Positions 1-7,253 of a DNA stretch of 10,000 bases are shown here, in pieces. The DNA is taken from contig JAIWNK010000036.1 of NCBI GenBank assembly GCA_020216845.1, forward strand, positions 1 through 10,000. The letters run 5' to 3'. Every line of letters starts with the position of its first letter. The first letter of the stretch is position 1. Below the pieces are notes generated by a model, which saw only the letters and a list, made by a program, of their open reading frames with translations, ran no database searches and was not told the origin of the DNA. The translations under genes were made by a program, and so were the position numbers. The stretch is from Anaerolinea sp. (GTDB lineage Bacteria > Chloroflexota > Anaerolineae > Anaerolineales > Anaerolineaceae).

Positions 1-910
1 CGCGGCCAATGTTTTCAGGGTTGGTGATGAGGGCTGACTTGCCGCCCTGATCGAGGAAGCGTAAGATGGCCTGCACTTTGGGCAACATGCTGCCCTTGGC
101 AAAGTGACCTTCCTGGATGTATTGACGTGCCTCGGCAGCGGTCATGCGATCAATCCACTGCTGATTGGGTTTGTTGAAGTTGATGGCGGCTTTTTCGACG
201 GCGGTGCTGATGACGAACAGGTCGGCCTGAATCATGGTTGCTAGCAAGGATGAGCCAAAATCTTTGTCAATGACGGCTTCAACGCCTTCCAATTCGCCGT
301 TTTCGCGTTCGACGACGGGAATGCCGCCGCCGCCAACGCCAACGACGACAAAGCCTGCGCCAATCAGGCTGTGAATGGCATCGGCTTCAACAATGCGTTG
401 TGGAATAGGGGAAGGTACAACCCGGCGCCAGCCGCGGCCGGCATCTTCGACGATCACCCACCCTTCTTTTTCGGCGCGTTGGCGGGCCGTGGCCTCATCC
501 ATGAACGAGCCAATCGGTTTGCTGGGGTGTTCGAAGGCGGGGTCTTGGCGGTTGACGATGGTTTGTGTGACAACTGCCACGGCTTGCTTTTTCATGCCGC
601 GCGCCAGGAATTCGTTGTGTAGGGCGCGCACGAACATGTAGCCAATCGAGCCTTGCGTATCGGCGCCGCAATAATCGAGCGGCACTTCGTGCAATTCGTG
701 GCTTGCCAGTTCAGAACGGCGGTGGATGAAACCAACCTGTGGGCCGTTGCCGTGCGTGACAACGACTTCCCAACCTTGTTCGATCATATCCACAATGTGG
801 CGCATGGATTCAACCGCAGCTTCGTACTGGTCGGGAATCGTCTTACGCTTTTCATCTTTGATGAGCGAATTACCGCCCACTGCAACAACGGCAACACCTT
901 TTTTGGTCAT
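1..910 (-). CDS. arcC: Carbamate kinase (partial, C-terminus beyond window)
   Basis: Catalyses carbamoyl phosphate + ADP = ATP + carbamate in the cytoplasm. Reading the minus strand from the ATG at 908-910 gives 303 codons without a stop to the window edge. Carbamate kinases are about 310 residues, so only the last few are missing. Family motifs run in order: AVGGNSL near residue 10, THGNGPQVG at 52-60, CGADTQGSIGYM at 81-92, VVPSPIP at 164-170, GVGGGGIPVV at 191-200, IDKDF at 214-218 and AKGSMLPKVQA at 271-281. The start follows a strong GGAGGAGG about 10 nt upstream. It lies 40 nt downstream of the carbamoyltransferase and shares its direction, so it probably removes the carbamoyl phosphate made there and conserves ATP, as proposed for YqeA in the E. 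coli purine cluster. Family assignment is very secure; the pathway role is inferred from context. An arginine deiminase role is less likely because no arginine deiminase is seen and the neighbouring transferase is YgeW-like. Confidence 0.96.
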   Translation of the reverse strand, partial: MTKKGVAVVAVGGNSLIKDEKRKTIPDQYEAAVESMRHIVDMIEQGWEVVVTHGNGPQVGFIHRRSELASHELHEVPLDYCGADTQGSIGYMFVRALHNEFLARGMKKQAVAVVTQTIVNRQDPAFEHPSKPIGSFMDEATARQRAEKEGWVIVEDAGRGWRRVVPSPIPQRIVEADAIHSLIGAGFVVVGVGGGGIPVVERENGELEGVEAVIDKDFGSSLLATMIQADLFVISTAVEKAAINFNKPNQQWIDRMTAAEARQYIQEGHFAKGSMLPKVQAILRFLDQGGKSALITNPENIGR

Positions 911-950
911 AGAACCTTCCTCCTCCAAATGAAAAAATGAATGGGTTGAT

Positions 951-1931
951 TTAGCACATGGTCAGGGCCATGACCGCTTTTTGAGCGTGCAAGCGGTTTT
1001 CGGCCTGATCATACACGACAGAATTGGGGCCATCCATCACTTCGCTGGTGACCTCGATGTCGCGGTCAGCGGGCAATGGGTGCATGTAGATGGCATCGGG
1101 TTTGGCCAGTGCCATGCGGCGGGCGTCGGTGATCCAGCTTTGGTTGGCGTCTTGCAATCGTTTGCCTTCGACCGGGTCGGTGGTGGTGAGCAGCGGGCCC
1201 CAGGACTTGGCATAGATGACATCGGCATCGCGGAAAGCTTCGTCCATATCATGCACAATGTCGAAGCCCACGCCAAACTTGCGCGCCTGTGCGGCGGCTT
1301 CGGCTTCAATTTCGGGCATGAGCTCAAAGCCTTTGGGGTAGGCCAGCACCACATCCATGCCAAAGCGCGGCATTTGCAGAATGAGCGATTGCGGCACCGA
1401 GATGGGCTTGAGGTACGAGGCCGCATAAGCCCACGAGACGACGATGCGTTTGCGGCGCAGGTCGCGGCCCTTCTTTTCGATGATGGTCATCAGGTCGGCC
1501 AGGCATTGGAAAGGGTGATAGATGTCGCATTGCATGTTCAGCACAGGCGAGCGCGAATATTTGGCAACTTCGTTGATGTATTGGTTGCCGACCTGCCAAT
1601 CGCAATGGCGGATGGCCAGGCCGTCGAAATAACGACCGTAGATTTCGCCGATTTCTTTGGCGGTGTCGCCGTGTTTGATTTGGGTTGTGTTGCTTTCGAT
1701 GAAGGCACCATGCCCGCCCAATTGGGCAATGCCAGCCTCAAACGAGCCGCGCGTGCGGGTGCTGGAGAAGAAGAACAACATTGCCAGCACCTTGTCGCGC
1801 AAGTAGGCGTGCGGTTCACCCAGGGCGCGCTTGCGCTTGAGGTCGAAGGCTACATCCAATACCGTTTCGACTTCTTCCTTCGAAAAGTCGAGATCGCCAA
1901 TCAGGTCACGTCCACGTAAATTGGTTTGCAT
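951..1931 (-). CDS. ygeW: Knotted carbamoyltransferase, YgeW-like
   Basis: This is a 326-residue aspartate/ornithine carbamoyltransferase superfamily protein. The carbamoyl-phosphate site is intact: STRTR at 57-61 and HPFQ at 139-142. The central part closely matches YgeW: NMQCDIYHP (132-140), the WAYAASYLKPISVP stretch (167-180) that corresponds to the knot-forming loop, RFGMDVVLAYP (189-199) and AKSWGP (241-246). The C-terminus differs from E. coli YgeW. It reads HPLPADRD (284-291) and then DQAENRLHAQKA (308-319), a tail typical of ornithine and aspartate carbamoyltransferases, and the protein is about 70 residues shorter than E. coli YgeW. The substrate of YgeW-type enzymes is not settled as far as I know; I infer phosphorolysis of a ureido compound to carbamoyl phosphate, passed to the adjacent carbamate kinase. 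The start has GGAGGTG about 9 nt upstream. Automated annotation may call it ornithine carbamoyltransferase, but neither the knot loop nor the gene neighbourhood fits that. Confidence 0.88.
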   Translation of the reverse strand: MQTNLRGRDLIGDLDFSKEEVETVLDVAFDLKRKRALGEPHAYLRDKVLAMLFFFSSTRTRGSFEAGIAQLGGHGAFIESNTTQIKHGDTAKEIGEIYGRYFDGLAIRHCDWQVGNQYINEVAKYSRSPVLNMQCDIYHPFQCLADLMTIIEKKGRDLRRKRIVVSWAYAASYLKPISVPQSLILQMPRFGMDVVLAYPKGFELMPEIEAEAAAQARKFGVGFDIVHDMDEAFRDADVIYAKSWGPLLTTTDPVEGKRLQDANQSWITDARRMALAKPDAIYMHPLPADRDIEVTSEVMDGPNSVVYDQAENRLHAQKAVMALTMC

Positions 1932-1983
1932 AAACTTTCACCTCCAAGAGAAAAATTTTGGTCGAATGACGGCAAGCGTTTTT

Positions 1984-3195
1984 TTATGACATCATTGCCG
2001 GCATGAGCGCATAGAAAGCGGTGGATTGCACCACGTCTTCAATCGAGACCGAGTCACGTACGGTGTGAGCGGTTTCTTCATCGCCGGGGCCAAAACCAAT
2101 GCAGGGGATGCCGGCTTTTCCGGCCCAGTAAACGCCGTTGGTGCTGAAATTCCACTTGCCAGCCGGGGCATCGGGCAGGCCGATCAGTCGGCGGGCTCGC
2201 AGACCGGCCTGGACGAGCGGGTGATCTTCAGCGGTTGCCCAGGCGGGGAAGTATTTATCTACCGGGAAGACGAAGCCAGTGTAGGAGGGTTCGTCGTAGA
2301 AGAGCGCTTCCACGCGCACTTTTTCACGCAGCTCGGGCGGGATGAGTGCCTCGACCTGGGCGATGGCGGCTTCTTTCGTCTCGCCGAAGGTCATGCGCCG
2401 GTCAATGTAGAGGATGGCCTCGTTGGGCACGGCGTTGATGCTGGGGGTTTGCACGTGCAGGTCACTGACGGTGATTTTACCATGTCCCAGGAAGGGGTCA
2501 TCGCCCAGGCTTGGTTCCAGGTCGCGGATGCCAGCAATGACCGGCAACAGCATGTAGATGGCGTTTTCGCCAAGGTGATTGTTGGCAGCGTGTGCGCTGC
2601 GGCCTTTGGCAACCACGCGCAATTCAATCCGGCCCTTGTGGCCGCGATAGACGTTCATCTTCGTTGGCTCGCCAATGACGATGAAATCGGGGCGCACCTT
2701 GGGGTCTACTTCGACGAATGAGTTGGGTGCAATGCCATCGCACCATTCTTCCATGTTGCCGAAGTAATACACCGTCCAGCCTTCCAGCAGGCCGAGGTCA
2801 CGTGCCAGTGCCAGGCCGTAGACCATGCCGGGCGTGCTGTTCTTCTCGTCGCAGGCGCCGCGCCCATAGAAGATGCCATCTTCCAGTTTGCCCTCGAAGG
2901 GGTCAAAGCTCCATTCGGCGGGGTCGCCAATGCCGACGGTATCAATGTGCGAGTCGAAGACCATGGTGCGCGGGCCGTTGCCAATGCGCCCCAGAATGTT
3001 GCCCATCACGTCGAAGCGCACTTCGTCGTAGCCAAGTTTGCGCATTTCGGCAGCAATGCGTTCGCCAACGGGGCCGATTTTGGAATCCATGCTCGGGATG
3101 GCAACGATATCACGCAGGAATTGGATGATATCGGCGCGCTGATTGGCAATGCGTTCTTGTAAAGCTTGCAGGGTGGATTGCGAAATTTCTTTCAT
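1984..3195 (-). CDS. ygeY: M20 family metallohydrolase, YgeY-like
   Basis: A 403-residue cytoplasmic dinuclear-zinc amidohydrolase or peptidase of the M20/ArgE/DapE family. Metal and catalytic residues are in place: DSHIDTV (H83 and D85), GRGACDEKNS (D116 bridging), NMEEWCDG (E149/E150 catalytic base and ligand), GEPT (E176) and a C-terminal ETAHTVRDSV (H377). The lid-domain stretch GHKGRIEL to SAHAANNHLGENAIY (185-214) is also typical. The CDEKNS and MEEWCDG context is that of the YgeY group (putative selenium-metabolism hydrolase), which usually sits beside ygeW. The substrate is unproven; in the purine or uric-acid setting it is presumed to cleave an N-acyl or N-carbamoyl amino acid intermediate. 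It begins 4 nt after the gntR stop, with AAAGG inside the last gntR codons, so translation is probably coupled. Family confidence is high and substrate confidence is low. Confidence 0.9.
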   Translation of the reverse strand: MKEISQSTLQALQERIANQRADIIQFLRDIVAIPSMDSKIGPVGERIAAEMRKLGYDEVRFDVMGNILGRIGNGPRTMVFDSHIDTVGIGDPAEWSFDPFEGKLEDGIFYGRGACDEKNSTPGMVYGLALARDLGLLEGWTVYYFGNMEEWCDGIAPNSFVEVDPKVRPDFIVIGEPTKMNVYRGHKGRIELRVVAKGRSAHAANNHLGENAIYMLLPVIAGIRDLEPSLGDDPFLGHGKITVSDLHVQTPSINAVPNEAILYIDRRMTFGETKEAAIAQVEALIPPELREKVRVEALFYDEPSYTGFVFPVDKYFPAWATAEDHPLVQAGLRARRLIGLPDAPAGKWNFSTNGVYWAGKAGIPCIGFGPGDEETAHTVRDSVSIEDVVQSTAFYALMPAMMS

Positions 3196-3199
3196 TTTT

Positions 3200-3943
3200 T
3201 TACCTTTCGTATTGAATGCCTATCCGGCGCACAACCTGAAAGCGGAAGTAGCCGGGTAGGAAATAACTATGGGAATAATCAATGATGCTGCCGTCGGCAT
3301 CGAACAACTGCGCGACGAAGAGCAACAGGCTGTCGCCGCGCTGAATTTCCAACAGGCGGGCAATGTCGGCGGGGGCAGCAACGGCACGGATTTCGGTTTG
3401 CGAACGGGCCAGGCTGAGGTCGCTGCGGCGCAACAACAGGTCTAAGACTGAGCCGCGGAAGCTTTCATCCAGTTCGGCGGCGTTGAAGCGCTCCGAAGGT
3501 AGCAGGTCTACCAGGTAGGCGATGGGCCGTTGGTTGGTGCGGATGAGGCGCGAGATTTCGACCAGCGGTGTGCCTTCGCTCACGGCCAGGTGTTGCGCTT
3601 CTTCTGCGTCGGCGGCATGTTCGCCAATTTCAAGTGCATCCATTGAAATGGGCAGCCCAATGCGTTTTGCCAGTGTTTCCAGGCTTTCAAGCACTTCCAG
3701 ACCGGTTTCAAAGATTTGTGAGCGGTCTACCACGAAGGTGCCAACGCCTTGTTTGCGGCGAATGATGCCCTGCGCCTCAAAGGAGCGCATGGCTTCGCGC
3801 AGGGTTGCGCGTGATACGTTGAGCTGTTTGGCCAACTCTGGCTCGGTGGGCAGGCGCTCACCGGCGGGGGTGGCAGCAATTCGGCGAGCAAGCTCGGCTT
3901 GCAAATGTTGGAAGAGGCGTTTTTCACTTTCGGGGTGGGGCAT
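3200..3943 (-). CDS. GntR family transcriptional regulator with UTRA domain
   Basis: A 247-residue HutC-type regulator. An N-terminal winged helix-turn-helix occupies roughly residues 8-72: [34 protein letters not shown] recognition region at 31-60 and the wing [10 protein letters not shown] at 63-72. A UTRA ligand-binding domain follows (about 97-240), with the usual [12 protein letters not shown] and a final strand pattern ending in [15 protein letters not shown] regulators typically repress catabolic operons and release DNA on binding a pathway metabolite. The gene lies third in the operon between ade and ygeY, 9 nt after the ade stop, and its AAGGAGG overlaps that stop (TAAGGAGG). The likely target is the promoter at 7225-7253 with its flanking palindromes, so it would be autoregulatory. 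The effector is unknown; a purine or ureido intermediate is a guess from context. Confidence 0.93.
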   Translation of the reverse strand: MPHPESEKRLFQHLQAELARRIAATPAGERLPTEPELAKQLNVSRATLREAMRSFEAQGIIRRKQGVGTFVVDRSQIFETGLEVLESLETLAKRIGLPISMDALEIGEHAADAEEAQHLAVSEGTPLVEISRLIRTNQRPIAYLVDLLPSERFNAAELDESFRGSVLDLLLRRSDLSLARSQTEIRAVAAPADIARLLEIQRGDSLLLFVAQLFDADGSIIDYSHSYFLPGYFRFQVVRRIGIQYER

Positions 3944-3952
3944 GGAACCTCC

Positions 3953-5740
3953 TTACTCTAGAACGGGAATGATCTCGAACCGTTCTACATCTACCAGTCC
4001 CAGGTCGGAGATGCGCAGTTCGGGGATGACAACCAGCCCTAGCAAACTGAGTTGCATGTTGGGGTTGTTCAGTGTGCAGCCGCAGGCGCGAAAGCCCTGC
4101 AGGACAGTTTCGGCTTGTTCGGCAACGATGGCCGCCGGTTGATTGGACATGAGCCCGGCGATGGGTAAGGTGACTTTGCCAATGATTTCGCCGCGCCGCA
4201 CCACAACTTGCCCACCACCACATTCGGCCAGGGCGTTGGCGGCTACAGCCATGTTGTGATCATCTGTGCCGACGATGATCATTTGGTGACTGTCATGGGC
4301 AACGGTGCTGGCAATGGCACATGGTTGGTGAAAGCCAAAGCCTTGCACCAGCCCCAATTGAATGCGCCCGCTTGCCTGATGCCGTTCAACAACGGCAACT
4401 TTGGCCAGATCGTGATTCAGGTCCGCTTGCACCTGACCATGGTGAACGGGTAAGGTGAGGATGAGATGGCGAGTAGGTGCCTGATTTTCGATGATGCCGA
4501 TGACGTGGGCAGCAACGTTGGGGCCATAGGAGGTGCGAATGCGGAAATCTTCGGCGGTCAATGGGCGGGCAAGGTGCACCGAATGAGTTGCCCAGTCGGG
4601 GTGCGTGGGGCAGGGCATTTCAATGGTCAGTTTTCCGTCTTGTGCCACAACTTGCCCTTTGGCAATGACCAGCCTGGCGCGAAAATCGGCCAGGTCTTCG
4701 ACCAGCAGAATATCGGCGAATCGTCCGGGGGCAATTTGGCCCATCTCGCGGCTGACGCCGAAATATTCGGCGGTGTTGATGGTTGCCATTTGCAGCGCCT
4801 GAATAGGGGGCAAGCCTTGTTGGATGGCGTGACGCACGACGCGATCCATGTGCCCTTCGCTGACCAGCGTCGCTGAGTGACAGTCATCGGTGCAGAGCAA
4901 AAAGGCGCGCGGGTCGAGGCCTAATTCGGTGATGGCCTTGACTTGGGCGGCAACATCATGCCAGGCTGAGCCATAACGCAACATCACTTTCATGCCAAGG
5001 CGGGCGCGCGCCACTGCATCTTCAAGGCGTGTGCCTTCGTGATCGTCGGTTGCTCCACCGGCAACGTAGCCGTAGAAGGGCAATCCCAGGTCGGGTGAGG
5101 CGTAGTGCCCGCCGATGACTTTGCCCGAAAGGCGTGTAATGGCCATTTCGGCGTGGACGTTTTCTTCACTGTTGAAAACTCCGGGGAAGTTCATCATCTC
5201 GCCCAGGCCGATGATGCCCGGCCAGCGCATGGCCTCGGCGACTTCTGCCGGGCCAATGCTTGCTCCGGGGGTTTCCAGGCCGGGGGCGGAGGGAACACAC
5301 GAGGGCATTTGCACAAAGACGTGAATCGGTTGCAGCAGTGCTTCATCGAGCATGAGCCGCACCCCATTCAACCCAAACACGTTGGCAATCTCGTGCGGGT
5401 CTACAAACAGGCCGGTGCTGCCATGCGGGGCGACAGCGCGCACAAATTCGGTCACGGTCAACATGCCCGACTCGATGTGCATGTGTGCATCGAGCAGCCC
5501 GGGCGTCAAATAGGCGTTGTTGGCGTTGATCACCTGCGTGTTGGGCCCAATTGTATGACTGGCATCAGGCCCGACGTAGGCAATTCTCCCGGCCAGGATG
5601 GCGATATCGGTGTGCGGGATGATTTCGCCGCTTTGCACGGATACCCAACGGCCATTGCGCAACACCAGGTCGGCGGGGGTGCGCCCCATGGCGCAATCTA
5701 CCAGGGGGCGGGCATCTTTGAGGACAAAGGACAGGGTCAT
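3953..5740 (-). CDS. ade: Adenine deaminase
   Basis: Hydrolyses adenine to hypoxanthine and ammonia. The 595-residue length fits the COG1001/AdeC family (about 590). Metal-site and family motifs are all present: LTPGLLDAHMHIES (78-91, H86 and H88), FVDPHEIANVFG (112-123), GLGEMMNFPGV (178-188), GGHYASPDLG (210-219), GATDDHEGT (229-237) and CTDDCHSATL (283-292). The C-terminal domain retains the NPNMQLSLLGLVVIPEL-type segment characteristic of this enzyme. I chose the ATG at 5738-5740 because an AAGGA lies 7 nt upstream. The in-frame ATG at 5854 would overlap the preceding gene by about 100 nt and adds 38 residues that look like out-of-frame sequence. The gene starts 10 nt after the upstream deaminase stop, and TAA and AAGGA overlap there. 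It feeds adenine into the same hypoxanthine/oxopurine pool that the rest of the operon would consume. Confidence 0.96.
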   Translation of the reverse strand: MTLSFVLKDARPLVDCAMGRTPADLVLRNGRWVSVQSGEIIPHTDIAILAGRIAYVGPDASHTIGPNTQVINANNAYLTPGLLDAHMHIESGMLTVTEFVRAVAPHGSTGLFVDPHEIANVFGLNGVRLMLDEALLQPIHVFVQMPSCVPSAPGLETPGASIGPAEVAEAMRWPGIIGLGEMMNFPGVFNSEENVHAEMAITRLSGKVIGGHYASPDLGLPFYGYVAGGATDDHEGTRLEDAVARARLGMKVMLRYGSAWHDVAAQVKAITELGLDPRAFLLCTDDCHSATLVSEGHMDRVVRHAIQQGLPPIQALQMATINTAEYFGVSREMGQIAPGRFADILLVEDLADFRARLVIAKGQVVAQDGKLTIEMPCPTHPDWATHSVHLARPLTAEDFRIRTSYGPNVAAHVIGIIENQAPTRHLILTLPVHHGQVQADLNHDLAKVAVVERHQASGRIQLGLVQGFGFHQPCAIASTVAHDSHQMIIVGTDDHNMAVAANALAECGGGQVVVRRGEIIGKVTLPIAGLMSNQPAAIVAEQAETVLQGFRACGCTLNNPNMQLSLLGLVVIPELRISDLGLVDVERFEIIPVLE

Positions 5741-5750
5741 AGGGAATTCC

Positions 5751-7139
5751 TTAGACAGTAGCAAGCAGGCGTTGTGCTGCCCGGTTGTGCCGTTGGGTGA
5801 GTTCGACGGTATCAACAGTTTGCAGTTGCCGATTTTGGACGATGATGCGGCCATGCACGACGTTGAGATCTACGCCTTGTGGGGCGCAGAAGATGACTGC
5901 GGCCAGCGGGTCGTGCAGTGCGCCGGCATAATCCAGCCGGTTGAGGTCAATGGCGATGAAGTCGGCGCATTTGCCGGGTTCGAGCGAGCCGATGTCGCTG
6001 CGCCCTAAAACTGCTGCACCGCCGCGGGTCGCCAGTTCCAAGGCCTGCCGGGCGCTCATCATCGGCGGGGCGTTATCACCGGAGAGCGATGCGCCTTGCA
6101 ATGCGTCGCGCAGGCGGGCCAGGAGCATTGCCTGACGGGCTTCGGCCAACAGATGCGAGCCGTCATTGCTCGCTGAGCCATCTACGCCCAGGCCCACGTT
6201 GACACCGGCATTGACCAGCTCACGAATCGGGGCAATGCCAGAGGCCAGGCGCATGTTGGAGGTTGGGCAGTGTGCCACACCGCAGCCGTTATGCGCGTAG
6301 ACTTGAATTTCTTCCGGGTTGACCCACACGGAATGGGCAAACCAAACATCGGGCCCCACCCAATCGAGCGATTGCATGTACGCGACCGGACGGTAGCCGA
6401 ATTTTTGCAAACAAAAGACTTCCTCGTCCTCGGTTTCGGCCAGGTGTGTGTGCAAATGCACGCCGTATTGGCGGGCCATGATGGCACTTTGGCGCATTAA
6501 CTCGCCCGTTACGCTGAAGGGTGAGCAAGGGGCGAGGACGATTTGCAGCATGGAACCGGGGCGCGGGTTGTGATAGCGTTCAATCAGCCGGGCGCTATCG
6601 GCCAGGATGTGTTCTTCGCTATCCACCACGCGATCGGGCGGCAGCCCGCCCTTGCTCTCGCCCAGGCTCATCGAGCCGCGCGAAGCATGAAGGCGCAGAC
6701 CGACACTGCGGGCGGCCTCGATTTCATCGTCCAATTTGCTGCCGTTGGGGTAAAGGTAAAGGTGATCGGAGGCGGTCGTGCAGCCAGAGAGGGCTAGCTC
6801 GGCCAGCGCAGTTTGCGCAGAGGTGTAAATATCTTCGGGGGTCAACCCGGCCCAAATTGGGTAGAGGGTTTTGAGCCAGTTGAACAAATTGGCGTTTTGT
6901 GCTTTGGGCACGGAGCGCGTCAATGTTTGATAAAAATGGTGATGGGTGTTGACCAACCCGGGCAAGACAATGTGCCCCCGCAGGTCAAGGACGGTATCGG
7001 CGCTTTGCGGCAGAGTGGCGCTTGGGCCAACCTGCTCAATGAAGCCATCGCGGGCAAACAAGCCACCATCGCTGATTTCGCGGCGTTCGCCATCCATCGT
7101 CACCAGCAAAGAAGCGTTCTTAACCAACAGCGTAGCCAT
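5751..7139 (-). CDS. 8-oxoguanine deaminase-like amidohydrolase
   Basis: A 462-residue amidohydrolase of the TRZ/ATZ (cytosine/guanine deaminase) group. Metal and catalytic residues: NTHHHFYQ (H66 and H68), HTHLAE (H232 and E235), AHS (H269) and GVDGSASND (D320). Several long signatures fit 8-oxoguanine deaminases rather than SsnA or guanine deaminase: QTLTRSVPKAQ (71-81), SGCTTASDH (118-126), SRGSMSLGESKGGLPPD (153-169) and LAPCSPFSVT (202-211). That enzyme converts 8-oxoguanine to uric acid and ammonia; activity on other aminopurines or azines is possible in this subfamily. The start at 7137-7139 has AGGAG 9 nt upstream and the typical first strand MATLLVKNASLLVTMDG. The in-frame ATG at 7253 would begin upstream of the predicted promoter -10 and adds 38 atypical residues. 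It is the first gene of the operon. Automated pipelines may label it hydroxydechloroatrazine ethylaminohydrolase. Subfamily assignment is fairly good; substrate is inferred. Confidence 0.87.
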   Translation of the reverse strand: MATLLVKNASLLVTMDGERREISDGGLFARDGFIEQVGPSATLPQSADTVLDLRGHIVLPGLVNTHHHFYQTLTRSVPKAQNANLFNWLKTLYPIWAGLTPEDIYTSAQTALAELALSGCTTASDHLYLYPNGSKLDDEIEAARSVGLRLHASRGSMSLGESKGGLPPDRVVDSEEHILADSARLIERYHNPRPGSMLQIVLAPCSPFSVTGELMRQSAIMARQYGVHLHTHLAETEDEEVFCLQKFGYRPVAYMQSLDWVGPDVWFAHSVWVNPEEIQVYAHNGCGVAHCPTSNMRLASGIAPIRELVNAGVNVGLGVDGSASNDGSHLLAEARQAMLLARLRDALQGASLSGDNAPPMMSARQALELATRGGAAVLGRSDIGSLEPGKCADFIAIDLNRLDYAGALHDPLAAVIFCAPQGVDLNVVHGRIIVQNRQLQTVDTVELTQRHNRAAQRLLATV

Positions 7140-7148
7140 ATTTGTTAA

Positions 7149-7153
7149 CTCCT
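7149..7153 (-). promoter_or_regulatory. Ribosome binding site that decides the deaminase start
   Basis: The minus strand reads AGGAG here, 9 nt before the ATG at 7137-7139. No comparable site precedes the upstream in-frame ATG at 7253, so this supports the shorter protein. Confidence 0.75.
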
Positions 7154-7199
7154 GAGAAATGGAGAGACGGTAGGGAAAACGGAATGGGAAAACAAAGAA

Positions 7200-7219
7200 C
7201 AGCTGAAAATGTTCAGCTG
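7200..7219. repeat. Perfect inverted repeat at the predicted transcription start
   Basis: CAGCTGAA, a 4-nt spacer AATG, then TTCAGCTG: 8-bp perfect arms. The predicted +1 of the operon promoter (about 7218) falls at its promoter-proximal edge, so the repeat could be an operator or a stem-loop at the very 5' end of the mRNA. On the minus strand it is followed by the T-rich TTCTTTGTTTTC, so it could also be read as a weak Rho-independent terminator for folD. The sequence alone does not decide between these. Confidence 0.6.
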
Positions 7220-7224
7220 CTCTG

Positions 7225-7253
7225 AGTTTAACGAGATTCGACCGAAAAGTCAA
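7225..7253 (-). promoter_or_regulatory. Sigma70-like promoter of the purine operon
   Basis: On the minus strand, TTGACT (-35, 7248-7253) is separated by exactly 17 nt from TAAACT (-10, 7225-7230), 5/6 and 4/6 matches to consensus. The predicted start is near 7218, giving a leader of about 79 nt before the ATG at 7139. No comparable promoter was noticed in the short gaps further down, which supports one transcript from here through arcC. Confidence 0.65.

Noticed and set aside
981..1919. 312-codon open frame on the plus strand
   Set aside because: It is the antisense of the carbamoyltransferase gene; the minus strand has clear family motifs and a Shine-Dalgarno site, while this frame has no recognisable domain.
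1..1931. Arginine deiminase (ADI) pathway operon from the carbamate kinase plus carbamoyltransferase pair
   Set aside because: No arginine deiminase or arginine/ornithine antiporter is seen, and the transferase has the YgeW knot region beside YgeY and purine deaminases.
1932..1983. Internal promoter or terminator between ygeY and ygeW
   Set aside because: The 52-nt gap is AT-rich with an AAAATTTTT run, but I found no stable hairpin or paired -35/-10 elements.
2026..2721. 231-codon open frame on the plus strand
   Set aside because: Antisense of the YgeY-like gene, third positions of which keep the opposite strand open; no domain seen.
3522..4142. 206-codon open frame on the plus strand spanning gntR and the end of ade
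   Set aside because: Serine/arginine-rich low-complexity translation crossing two well-supported minus-strand genes.
5105..5761. 218-codon open frame on the plus strand
   Set aside because: Antisense of ade; no motif or ribosome binding site.
5741..5854. Longer N-terminus for adenine deaminase
   Set aside because: It would overlap the preceding deaminase by about 100 nt and lacks a ribosome binding site, whereas ATG 5740 has AAGGA at 7 nt.
7140..7253. Longer N-terminus for the 8-oxoguanine deaminase-like protein
   Set aside because: The extension covers the -10 element and 5' leader and is phenylalanine-rich and atypical; the ATG at 7139 has AGGAG and the usual family start.
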